From positions 1 to 19,702 of the forward strand of contig JFHB01000340.1 of the NCBI GenBank assembly GCA_000729835.1: a stretch of 19,702 nt of DNA, read 5' to 3'. The notes beneath the pieces were generated by a model. The model searched no databases. It was not told the DNA's origin and was given only the letters and a program-made list of their open reading frames with translations. Origin of the DNA: Atkinsonella hypoxylon (taxonomy: Eukaryota > Ascomycota > Sordariomycetes > Hypocreales > Clavicipitaceae). Below, piece after piece: positions 1-11,200 of the stretch. Position 1 is the first letter of the stretch. Each line of letters opens with the position of its first letter. The position numbers and the translations under genes are program-made.

Positions 1-2
1 CT

Positions 3-3000
3 TTTATATTATATAAGCTTATAATATTAAAAGAGGTAATAATAAAGCTATACCTTAAAAATATCTAAACGTTAATTTACTTTTATATTACACTAAAGTC
101 TTTATATATATAATTAATCCTTAAAATGCCTTTTATATATATAGCTAAAGTTACCTTTAAGTATAGTAATAAAGAAGGTAAGCTTCTCTTAAAGTGCTAT
201 TTTAGTAATATTATATTAGTCTTAAGAGTTACTAAAAGTATTAAATAGAAGACTGTAATAAATAAAGCAATAGCTACTAACGTTAATCTAATCTTAATTA
301 ATAAGTTATTTAAGGATTTAGTTTATAATTAAATAGTTAAAAAGGGTCTTAAAGCTAAGTTAAATAGTAATAAAGAGCTAGTGCTAATAATAAAGAATAA
401 AGGTATAGCTATTACTAACCTTATAATAAAGGGAATAGCTAATTAGTATAGAAGCTAACTTAAAGAGGCTATAAAGAAGATTTAGCCCTTAAGGTAATTA
501 TAACTAATTAATTTAAAGGTAAATATATTATATAAGCAAAAAGCTAATAAGATTCTACTAAAAGACAATATTCTCTTAAATAAATCTATACTTAATAGAG
601 ACCTTAAGTAGAAATAGAAGAAGTAAAAAGAGGTAAAAGTATACTTAAATAAATTAGAAAAATACACTAAATATATTATAGAAAGATTTAGTAAAAAGCC
701 CTAAGGATTCTAAATAATAAAAGAGCGTTTAAATTAAATAGTTAAATAAGTATAAGAATATTTAATAGAAAAAGAAGTTAATGTTTTTAAGGAAATTCTT
801 TATAACTAAAAGGCAGCACTAATATAGAACTTATTAGAGTATAGAAAGATTAATTCTTTAGTTATACTACCTTAAGTTATCTATACTATTACTTATAGAG
901 CTTAGAAAGTAAAGTTAATACTAATACCTATTAGCCTATAAGGGAGACTAGTTAATTTATTAAAAAAGAAGCTTTAGTATAAATTATTAAAAGAAAGCTA
1001 TAGATCTTATAGAAACCCTTACTTTTTAGTAATAAAGAAGGATAAAGGGATATAGCTAGTGCTGTTTATAATAGCCTACAATAAGATTATAATATAGAAT
1101 GCCTATATTCTAGAAGAAGTAAAGGCTTTTAGTAAAGAATTTAGAATATATAAGATACTTTTAGTTATTAATTTGCTGTTAAGCTATAACTAGGTGCTAT
1201 TTATAGAGAAAAGTAAAAACTTAATAACAATTTTAATAGTAATAGAGCTTCTATAACTTTATATACTTCCTTAAGAAGTAACTAACTCTATTACTTAATT
1301 TATTTAAATAGTAAAGAGAATTCTTTTTAACCTAATTCCTTACACTTATAAGCCTTTCTTAAATAATATTATAGTAAAAGGCTTTACTACTACTTATAAT
1401 AAAGAGAAAGTATTGCTTAATATATAAAGATATATTATAGAATATTTAATTAATATTAATAAAGTCCTTATTAATATTAAGCTAGCTAGTTATACTATAT
1501 TTACTGTAAAATTAAAGCTATACTAAAAGACTATAGAGATTATTAAATTTATATATAGTACTAATAGAAGAAGACCTTTAAAAGTAAAGGTAATAAAGAT
1601 TCTAGAGTAAATAGAGTATAAGAATATTTTTAAGGTTAGATTCTTTCTTAAGCTTATAGACTATTATTATATTTAAGTATAGTATTACTCTATAAAAGCT
1701 AAGCCTCTTATAATCTTACTTAAGAAGAGTGCTAAGTAAACTTAAGAACTAAACTAGAAGAACGCTATAGAGGTCCTTAAGTATATAATAATAACTACAC
1801 TAGTTCTTATAATAATTAATCTTAGCTTAAGCGCTAAAGAAATTATATTAATAGTTAATATAAGCTTAAAAGAATAAAGAGTAGTTTTAATATAAATTAT
1901 TAATAAATAATAATACTCTATATAATATAAAAGTAAATATTAAAGCAATTTAGAAATTAAGTATAATAGAATAAAGTAGAAATATAGAGCTATTATTTAT
2001 ATATTAAGAAGGCTATAAATTTATCTCTATAGAGTTCTCTTTACTCTAAAGATTAATTCTTAGGTACTTATATATTAGCTTAATAGCGCTATTAATAATA
2101 TTTTAAGTGCGCTTATTATATAATAGATTAGTTATATTATACTGTTTAATTTTACAGCTAGATATATTTTAGGAGAAAAGAACAAAATAGCTAATACTTT
2201 ATTATATAAAGAAAGTAGGCCTTTTAATGCATTAAATTAAGTAGCTAAAGGGGATATTAAAGATTTTATTAACCTATAGCTTAACGTTAATAAAATCTAG
2301 CTGTACAATAGAGTATACTATACTTCTAGAACTTAATAAATTATAGATTTCCTTTTAATATTATAAAGACTATTTAATCTAAATAAAAGTAAGTATAAGT
2401 AACTTTATATAAATGCTAAGCAATACTTCTTAGATAAAGGCCTATTGTAAAAGAGGCTAACTAGTATAATAAAGGGTTCTACTTTAGTTATTAAAGACTT
2501 AATGCAATAGAAGAAGATTATTAAGGCTTTATATAAGTAGATAGGTTATAAAGGTATAGAAGTTATATTTTAAGTAGCTAGAATTAAGTACTTTTAGAAA
2601 GAGCTCTAAAATATAGTTTAAGTAATAATTTTTTATTATAAAATATACTAAAAGTTTGCTTCTTAAAGGCCTAAAGAACTATTAATACTAATAGCTTTAA
2701 GCAACTTAATAAGTAAAATATATATTAATACCTAATATATACTACTTAATTATAGTTTTAAGTACCTTTTAGAAGTAAAATATAACCTTACTAAATAGGT
2801 AGAAGTATACTCTATATAGTATACTAATATTATAGCTATTTAGAAGTTCTTAATAAAACTAATTATATAATTTAAAGTCTTTTAATTTCTAGTTTTTAAT
2901 AAAAAGCTAGAAATATATAGAAATCTTAAAAAAGTAGTTAAAGCTATTAAAATTAAAGGGATTAAGATATTAATATACAATTTAAAAGCTAATTTACCTA

Positions 3001-3599
3001 TTAAAGCTAGTTATTAAACGCTTATATTTACCCTTTTAAAGATAGAAGGTTCTAATAAAAAGTAGTTTAAATTGCTAAATAAAGCACTAATAGTAGACTA
3101 TATAGCTATATAAGTATTATATAGTAAATCTACTTTCTACCTAATTTATAGTTAAAAGCTTATTCTTCCTTTAGAAGTTAAATTTTCTACTTAAAGGTTA
3201 ATTAATTAGTTAGAAGTTATAATAATATAGAATCTCTTTAAAGTAAAAGTTAAGATACTAGAATAAAAGGAAGTAGATATTTAAAAGGCTTATATAAAAG
3301 TCTTTATATTTAAGTAATACTTAGCTAATTAAATAAATTAGAACTAAAAGGCATTATTATAAAAGAAGAAAGATTAATTAGTTCTAGAAGATCTAGTTCT
3401 TATATATAATATATAAAGGGTTATAAATATATTAATAAAGAAGAAGTTAGTAATATAATAGAATAGTTCTTTTAAAGTATATAGCTAAGTAAAAGTTATT
3501 AACGCTTACTATTTAGAGACTCTAAATAGTATAGTGCTTAATAAAACTATTTCTAGGGATTATATTAAGAAGTTTAGGCTTAATCTAAAGAAATAGTAG
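3..3599 (+). pseudogene. gypsy 1 pol polyprotein relic (protease-like N-terminus?, RT, RNase H, integrase)
   Basis: One frame (codons starting at multiples of 3) can be followed from the window edge to 3599 with no frameshift, interrupted by many TAA/TAG codons. Positions 3-830 are N-terminal gag/protease-type sequence that I cannot assign firmly. RT spans about 834-1650: NPYFLVIKKDKG at 1014, and the catalytic FLDD-type motif at 1356-1367 now reads F-L-N-N. RNase H spans about 1730-2230, and its first Asp aligns with Asn at 1857. Integrase spans about 2370-3560: the DDE triad aligns with Asn 2727, Asn 2898 and Lys 3003, with 34 residues between the last two. The segment from 3390 (DLVLIYN) to VLNKTISRDYIKKF resembles the C-terminal GPY/F-type end of gypsy integrases. 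All these changes fit CpA-to-TpA mutation on one or other strand. The protein cannot be functional. Family assignment is sure; the N-terminal limit is not. Confidence 0.8.
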
Positions 3600-4140
3600 A
3601 CTTTTACTGCTAATAAATAGCTCTATACTCTATAATATACTACCTAGTATAGTAAAGACACTAGTAACTTTAAGTAAAATACTAATAAATTACAACTTAC
3701 TAATGCTTAATATAATATATTAGATTAAATAGTTTCTAAGGACTATATATTATAGCTATACTAAAAAGAGGATTTTAAGAATAATAACGCTAAAGTAAAC
3801 CTTTTACTATAATATTATTAAAAGTATATAATAGAAGTTTATCTACTAATAATACCTAAAGAAAAGTATAGAAGCTATAAAGAGATTAATAATATTATTT
3901 AATCTTAGTAATTTACCTATAACTTTACTAAGATATATAACTTATTATAGCTTTTATAAAAGCTAATACTATAGTCTCTATATCTTTAGCTTTAAAGAGA
4001 AAAGAGGTTAAGTTTATTTATTTATATATTTAAGACTAACTAAGATTTAATAATAGTATATTAAGATTATTTAAAGATTTAAAGCTAATTAGAATTAAGA
4101 CTATAAATCTAGATTAAATAGAATATATAAAAAGTTTTTA
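3600..4140 (+). pseudogene. Possible C-terminal extension of the gypsy 1 polyprotein
   Basis: After the integrase end the same frame meets TAG TAG (3594-3599), which may be RIP-converted CAG CAG rather than the true stop. Beyond it the frame still reads like protein for about 170 codons. It includes a charged stretch KEDFKNNNAKVNLLL and later IIPKEKYRSYKEINNII, again broken only by TAA/TAG. I do not recognise a domain. It could be a tail of the polyprotein, a separate small ORF, or chance, since RIP-saturated DNA has few TGA stops in any frame. The frame becomes stop-dense after about 3960. Confidence 0.35.
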
Positions 4141-4149
4141 AAAACCACT

Positions 4150-5560
4150 AAAAATAAGTATAATTCTATTCTATTTTAACTAAAGAGGCTGCTTAGCTTT
4201 TACTCTTTTTTTATTTTTTTTTTCTTTAACTTAAGCAATTTACACTTAATCTTTTAGCGAAATTTTAGTAGTTCTAATGTTTAAAGGAAAAAGTAAGGAA
4301 TATTAACTACTATAAAGAGAGAAAGATCCTTATAAAGGACCTCTTAAAGCCTTAAAAAGATAAATAGTTAATTTACTTAGTCTTTACCCTAGAATATTAT
4401 AAAAGAAGTATTATAGTAAATTTAACTATAGTTACTATAACCTTTTGTAAATTACTACTTATAGCTTACAGTAGTAAAGCTACTCTAGATGTAATTACTG
4501 TATAAGCTACTACAAACATCCTTAAGAGAGATATAGCTATAAAATAGAAAGTAGATATATTCCCTAAATAAGGTAACTATTTAAAGATATATATTAGTGC
4601 AATAGAAGCAAAATACACTATTTTCTTTACTAAAGAATAAGATTAAAAGGGCTTTATAGCGCTCTTAATAATTAGTAAGTATATAATAGAAATATCTATA
4701 AGAATAAGCTATTTTAGTTAAAATAAAGATAAAGTTCTTAACGTTTAATTCTAGTGTAACTTTATATAAAAGAGAGCTTTCTTTTATAGTACTATTAATA
4801 AACTAAGCCTTAAGATTTTAATTATAAAAGAATTTAATAGCTCTTAAAGGTATATTAAGTATAAAACTCTATTAAAAAGTAACTTTAGTGTATATTAAGT
4901 ATTTACTAATACTAATATTATTACCTCTATAGACTTAAAGCTTAAAGGTAAATTTATACTAAAGAGGTAAGGTTTATTAGTATAATAAAAGGATAAAAGT
5001 ATAATTAAAAGCTTTTTTATAAAAGACTTACTATATTAATAAGTATTATTAAAGAAAAGATATTTATTTAACTATTTTAAGAGAGAGTAACTTAATAAAA
5101 GAGAGTAGTAAAAGGGATTCTTTTACTAATAATATTCTATATATTTATAAAATCCTTATAGTTTTAAGGAAGCTTTTTAGCTATAATTAAATAATTAAAG
5201 GTACTAATAAAGATAATAAAAAAGAGGCTATATAGAAAGGTAGTTATAAGAAAAAAGAAGAAAGATAAATATAATTAGTTAAAGAGAATATTATAAATTA
5301 CTTAATAAGTTTATAGCTATTAAAGTTTTAGTATATATTTACTGTTAACCTTTACTAAATTATAATAATTATAGATAGCTATTAACTAAGGATTTATTAA
5401 AATAATACTAGCTATAATATAGCCTATATTTCTACTCTCTTTTTCTCTTTATTCCTTTATTCTTATAATATTTTTATTATAAGTATTTACTTAAGCTCTT
5501 TTTTACCTTTAATTTTTTAAAAGCTATTTAATCTTTACTACTAAAATAGAAAATAAATAC
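4150..5560. other. RIP-saturated AT-rich stretch, no gene recognised
   Basis: About 1.4 kb with almost no CA or TG and with dense TAA/TAG in all frames. It contains T-rich runs at about 4193-4235 and 5440-5520. It may include the 3' LTR of gypsy 1 and part of another element, but I found no terminal TG...CA pair, direct repeat or conserved motif to support this. I read several frames on both strands and none gave a recognisable domain. Confidence 0.5.
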
Positions 5561-5759
5561 TAAGAACCTATTTTTAAGACTAGCTTTAGAGTTATATATA
5601 AGGGATAAATATATTACTTTAGAACGTTAAGGAACCTATTAATATACTACATTATAGTGTAAGTTTATAAGCTAGTTAGTAATTTCTTTTGTATAGAAAA
5701 GTAAGATTAAGTAGATTTACCTTTTAAGAAGCTCTATAAGCGCTAGCTATCTCTTTTTT

Positions 5760-8239
5760 AGTAATGTTTTAAGTAGCTTTCTTTTAGCCTACTACTTTAT
5801 TAAAATTATAATTTAGATAACTTTAAGCTTATAGAGTTAATATAGCTTAGCTAGAGTTTAGTAATTTAGTTTAATTATCTTAATAATATTTATAGCTTTC
5901 TAATAAAGTTCTTTAAGCAAAAGACTTATTGTAAATAGTTAAATTAATTCTAGCTTACTACTATAGTAAGAATTATTACTTATAGAATTAAGTGTACAGT
6001 AGTTATCTTTAAGAAGTCTTTTATAATTAATATAGAAAAGATAAACTAAAGTAAGATTATAAGACTTATAAGTTAAAAGGTATATAGAATTAAAGATAGA
6101 TTTTAACTTATTTCCTGCTATTATAATATAAGCTATAACTCTTCTACTTTATATAATAAAATAAGTAAATAAAGACTTATTACTAGCTTTCTTTTCTTTA
6201 ATAACTACTAAACTTATTTTATCTTTAATTACTTAAAGGAATACTATTATTACTTTAATATAGAACCTAAAGGTAGAATTAAAAGGTTTAAAGCTATAGT
6301 TTATAGTTAAGTATAAACTTTATAGCTTCTTTAGTATTTATACCTATTTTAGGCAATTTTAGTACTATATTATAAGCAGAAGAGCAACTAGAAATGTAGA
6401 TATACCTATTTATTCTTCTTAATATAAATGCTTTATTGTTTAGTTAAGTATCTTCTAATTAATCTTATTAGTAACAGCTTATATAATATACCTTACACTT
6501 AATATAGTAACTATAGAATTACTTAAACGTTAAGGAATAAATTTAAACTGCACCTTTACAACTAAGTTATAACTAATAACTCTATTAATTAGTTTTATAA
6601 CTACTGTAAAGATACTAATAGAGTAATAATAGTTCTATATATAATAGTAGTAAATAAGCTTAGTTTTATAAATAAATATATAGTTATTAAAAAAGCTAAG
6701 GCTATAGGCTTTAACCTTAGCTACCTCTAGGAAAATACTATAAAGCGTTTTATCTTAAGATATTACTTATAGATAACTAATAGTAGAATTCCTATTTTAA
6801 AGAAGCTTAATGCCTAGAAATTTACCTTAAGTAATTATAATTAAGTAATTAAATAGTTAATAGAGGTTAATAGATAAATACTTATATAACTTTAGGAGAA
6901 TTAGTTTATTGCTGCTATTTAGTTTAATAGTAATTCTATTATCTATAATAGAACTATTAAAGCAGTAATAATAGTAAAGAAACAGTATTTATATTTTCTA
7001 ATGTAGATAAGTAAGCCTAGTTAAGCTTTTATATATTATAAGCTACTCTCTTTTATATAAAAGAAGTCTTTAATTATAACGTTTAAGGTGCTACTACAGC
7101 CTATAACTAATTTATAAAGCTCTTTATTATTACTACTGCTAAATAATTTAGAGGTTTCTGCTAAAATTTCTAGTATACTATAGAATTTTATATAAAAAGA
7201 TTAAATAGAATCTTATAGTAAGAACTAGCTTCTATAATAATTATAGAACTTAAAGTATTAGCTGCTGTCTTTACATTTTATAGAACTATTAGCGTAAAAG
7301 TAGAAATCTAGGTAAAGAGATAAAGAGATTATAAGAATAGTAAAATAAGCGCTTAGAGCTAGGGAATACTACACTATAAAGGATTAAATAGAAGTATTAG
7401 CTTAAAGATATATTACTAAACAGCTTATAATAGCCTATAATTCTATTACTAATATAAACCTTAGTGTTATACTACTAGCTCTCTTCTATTCTAGCGCTTA
7501 GCAAGAGATAATTAAGGCTAATAAAAGACACTAATTAATTATATCTAAAGCAACTAAATAAAGTGTAAATTGCTAAGAAAGAGTTACTTATTGTAAAGGA
7601 AAGCGCTTAGCTATAAGGACGCTATTACTAGTAAGAGAGACGCTACTATATATACTAAAGACGCTAAAGCTATTATAAGAGATAAAGGGATTAAGACTTT
7701 AGGATTAAGGGAATTAGCTAAAGAGTTAAGTTACTTATAAGTCTTACTTTATAAGCTTATTTATAACTAGAGAGGTATTATGTTGCAGTAGGGTTACCCC
7801 CTTACGCTCTTATATTAGCTTTATAAGGGATACTATATATAGATTTTTCTCTATAAGATTGTATATTGCCTAAACATCTAAATAGTTTAAGTAAGTAAGC
7901 AAGCGCAAAATTAGCTTCTACTAACTCTTTTTAGCCTTTACTCTTTTAATTAATTAATATCTTTTAGCCTACTTTAATTTACAACACTTAACACTTAAGA
8001 GATATTACTTTACTGCTAGTAATACTTTCTCTAACTCTTTAGTATATTTAGCTCCTTTTGCGTATATATATCTTCTAAGCTGTAATTAATATTTTATTTC
8101 TGCCTTTTCTAACTATTTAATCTTCTTGCCTGCTATCGCTTAATAGCATACACTAACAAATATCTCGCTCTCTACCAATCCTCTTCGATCTTAACGTGCG
8201 CTATATTGCCACTTGTTTTAGTGTAGGCTGCATGGTCAT
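5760..8239 (-). pseudogene. Unrecognised minus-strand coding relic, RIP-degraded
   Basis: Reading the minus strand in one frame from two in-frame Met codons (first bases 8239 and 8233) down to about 5760 gives long stretches that look like protein. Examples are KTLYSIFLEVAKVKAYSLSF (about 6765-6700) and LFTYFII followed by RRVIAYIIIAGNKLKSIFNS (about 6175-6090). Between about 6960 and 6720 this frame has fewer stops than the opposite-strand frame I compared, and nearly all stops are TAA/TAG. There are Gln/stop-rich patches at about 7140-7080 and 7680-7620. I do not recognise a domain. The frame is poor between about 8150 and 7960, so an intron, a frameshift or a later true start is possible. 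It may be a transposase or host gene relic, or an artefact of base composition. Confidence 0.25.
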
Positions 8240-8266
8240 TTAGGGGTTTGGTTTTAAGACGACAAA
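8120..8266. other. Short stretch that escaped RIP, next to the copia breakpoint
   Basis: This stretch keeps a normal number of CA, TG and CG dinucleotides, unlike the DNA to its left. It contains ATG ACC ATG CAG on the minus strand at 8239-8228. It has no counterpart in the second copia copy: shared sequence with that copy begins abruptly at 8267 (ACATCTATAGGTAATCT). It is therefore flanking or filler DNA rather than part of the copia element. I see no LTR, target-site duplication or hairpin at the junction. Confidence 0.5.
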
Positions 8267-11200
8267 ACATCTATAGGTAATCTCTCAATAGGGTCTCCCT
8301 CTAAGGTAGTAGATCCTGTTACTTCTAAAAGAGCTTCTAAAGTCTCTTTTAAAGCCCCTAAACCTTCTAGTTCCTCTAATAGTGCTACTTTTCTGCCTGC
8401 TTTTAATAAAGGCACTATAAAAGAGTTGAATAAGAAGGTCCACTTAATTCTAGAGGCTGCTAAGCTAAAAGGCCCTGAAAATTTTAAACAGTAGAAGCAA
8501 GCTTTAACTATTCAATTTAGGGCCCTAGGATTCCCTTAATTTATTAATAATTCTAGTATAGCTAGTACGTTAGTAGATTTAGAGCAAGCTATTATCCTTA
8601 TAATTATAAGAGATAGTTGCCAATCTAGACCTTAAGCTGCTATAAGCTGGCATAAGTCCCCTATAGATGCCTATAACGTTCTAGTTAGGCAGTATTTATA
8701 GAGTGCTAAAATATAACGTAGTACGCTATATGCTAGTTATTACAACTTATCGTTTTCGAACTATAAGGGATCTTTAGAGGCCTTTAATGCTGAATTTAAT
8801 AATTTACTAGCTAGATTACAGCTCTATAGTGTAGCTATTAATTCTATTAACTAGGTAAATTATTATATTAATGCTTTAAAGAAGACCTTCCCTAGCTAGG
8901 CTAAAAGGCAACGATATTCTATTAGAGCTGCTAGAGCACAAGGTCTATCTATAAAAATGCTGAATTTACAGTTCCTTATAGCTAATTTATTAGAAGAACA
9001 AAGAGATAAAAGCTCCTCTATATCTAAAGCTCTTAGTTATAAGGCTTTTAATAGTTCTAATAATAATAAGGCTAATTAAGGAAAGAATCCTTCCAATTAG
9101 AAGAAGAATTCTAACGATTCTAATTCTAATGATTCTAATGCCTCTAAAGATATAGATAAAGCCTCTAAGAATAAGAAGAAGTAGAAGAGCTAAAGAAGAA
9201 GTAACAAAAACTCTAGGAATAAGGATAGAGAAGCTGCTTTTGCTATAGGTTGCTATAACCTATCTACTAGCAACCAGGATACTATAGATTCCGATAGTGA
9301 ATCTAGCAGTTCTAGTAGTAATAATTCTTACGATTTAGATACAGAATCCACTACTAGTGATACTAGTACTACTAGTAATAATACCCCTTCTTTTAACTAT
9401 TCCAATAGAATAATTAAAAACTCCTTACTATACAATATAGGTTCTACCTGTTATATAGTTAACAATAAGGCATTTTTTAGGACTTTTAAGCCTATAAAAA
9501 AGGGTAAAACTGCGCCTATTGCTACTAGAGGAGGTCCTATTTATCCTAAAGGACAGGGAACTACTGTATTCTAGGTACTAGTTAGTATAAATCCAGCTAA
9601 ATATAGGCCTTTAGCTCTAAAGGATGCTCTATATTGCCTAGGTTTAGATACCAACCTAATTAGTAGTTTAAAGCACTATTTAATAGGGGGCACTCTCCTT
9701 AGAAATTAGCTATTTTTAGCTAATAGAAGCTGCTGTAAGCTTCTAAATCCCAAAAAGTATAGTTTCTTTTTACAGCTTAAGGGGCAAGAGACCCCTAGAG
9801 TGTGTAAAAACCACGCTAATCTCTCTTATATAGGATTTCTAGCTAGCAATAGTTATAATAGCGTTTATAATGCTAGTTATTCTATAGAGGTTTAAATCCC
9901 TTAACAGCCTAGTTTTAATCCTAAGGAATATAGCTGAATTAAGGAATTATCTAATTTTAAAGAAGAAGATAATACTAATAACAATGCTATAGAGCTATTA
10001 GCCCTAGTTCCTAAACAGGCTCCTAGTTAGATTCCTTCTAATAACAGGGATTTAGAAGGTCTAAATCCTAAGTTACTGGATATTAGAGGAAATAGCTGTC
10101 TAGATCCCTTAAACAAGGCCTATAGTTCTTAAGAGATCTAGTAAGATAGGGAGCAACAGGAAGCTAGCTCTAATAATAATTCTAGTAGTATAAATCCTAC
10201 TGCTTCTTCTTCCTATAAGAAGCTCCTAGAATTAGCTGCTACTTAGCACGTTAGATTAGGGTATATAGGACTCTCTTTACTAAAGAAGACTGCTTCTATT
10301 ACTAAAGGTATTCCTAATTTTACAAAAATTAAGGAAAAGGATTTTAACTGCCTAGGTTGCAACTAAGCTAAAGCTGTTAGAAGACCTAGCAAGCATACTA
10401 TTCCTAACCCCCCTAGATGTTTAGATATTATAGAGGGAGATACCGTTAAAATAGAGCCTATACTGCACAATAAGAGGCCTCTAGTTCTTTTTCTAATTAA
10501 TAGAAAATTACAGTATAAGTAGTCTTTTAATCTAGCTAATAAATAGAGTTCTACTCTCTATAGCTGTATTAAAGGCTTCTTTAAGGAATTAAAAAACTAG
10601 TATAACTGCTACCCTAAACACCTTTATTTTAATAGTAGTATAGAAATTAATACTAGGTTGCAAGCTTAGCTATCTTCTAAGGGTATTTGCTTTAGTACCT
10701 CTTACCCCTATATTTATAAACAGAATAGGCTAATAGAGAGAGCTATAAGGGTACTTCTAGACCGTTTACGTGCTACTCTACAGTAGTTACAATTACCTCT
10801 ATATCTATAGTCTTACATCCTTCCTGCTATAGTGGATTTAATTAATACTACTACGAATAGTACTAAACTACTAAGTCCTAAACAGCTATATCTAGCTAAT
10901 TTAGAGCCTTCTAAGACCTATAAGCCTAATTTTACTAAAATAAGGGCTATAGGCTCCTATTGCGAAGTTCTAATTCCTTTAGAACAACGATCTAGGTTGC
11001 AGAAGCTAGCTAAAAGAACTATTCCTAGTAGACTTTTAGCTACGCTAGGTTCTAATGTATATCTAATATATATCCCCTCTAAACGAGCTGTTATAAAGAC
11101 TAGCTTCGTTAAAATTATAGAAGGAATAGGTTCTATTTTACAGGGCATCCCTAAGGTTCCTATTAGTTCTATAGTGGATAATCCTTTAGAGGGAGAAATT

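Larger units (their letters stand above)
1..4150 (+). mobile_element. Ty3/gypsy LTR retrotransposon relic (gypsy 1), heavily RIP-mutated, 5' end outside the window
   Basis: This stretch holds the body of an LTR retrotransposon of the Ty3/gypsy type. The domain order RT, RNase H, integrase is the gypsy order; copia elements place integrase before RT. The element runs off the left edge, so its 5' LTR and start are not visible. I looked for a direct repeat between the first 120 bases and the region after 3600 that could be an LTR pair and found none, so the 3' boundary is approximate. CA and TG dinucleotides are almost absent, the strongest RIP damage in the window together with the region right of 17253. 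Confidence 0.8.

Noticed and set aside
482..667. A 61-codon minus-strand open frame rich in Phe, Tyr, Leu and Ile, like a membrane protein
   Set aside because: It lies opposite the gypsy 1 frame in RIP-saturated DNA; the hydrophobic look comes from AT-rich codons.
4150..8100. tRNA, rRNA or other RNA genes in the gene-poor stretches
   Set aside because: No cloverleaf-like block or conserved rRNA segment was seen on either strand; the base composition is uniformly RIP-altered.
9100..9145. Short tandem repeat (TCTAACGATTCTAATTCTAA-like units) as a CRISPR or satellite
   Set aside because: It is coding low complexity (Ser-Asn-Asp units) inside gag, present in both copies, with no spacers.
10957..11148. 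A 63-codon open frame on the minus strand
   Set aside because: It is the antisense shadow of the copia integrase region and resembles no known protein.
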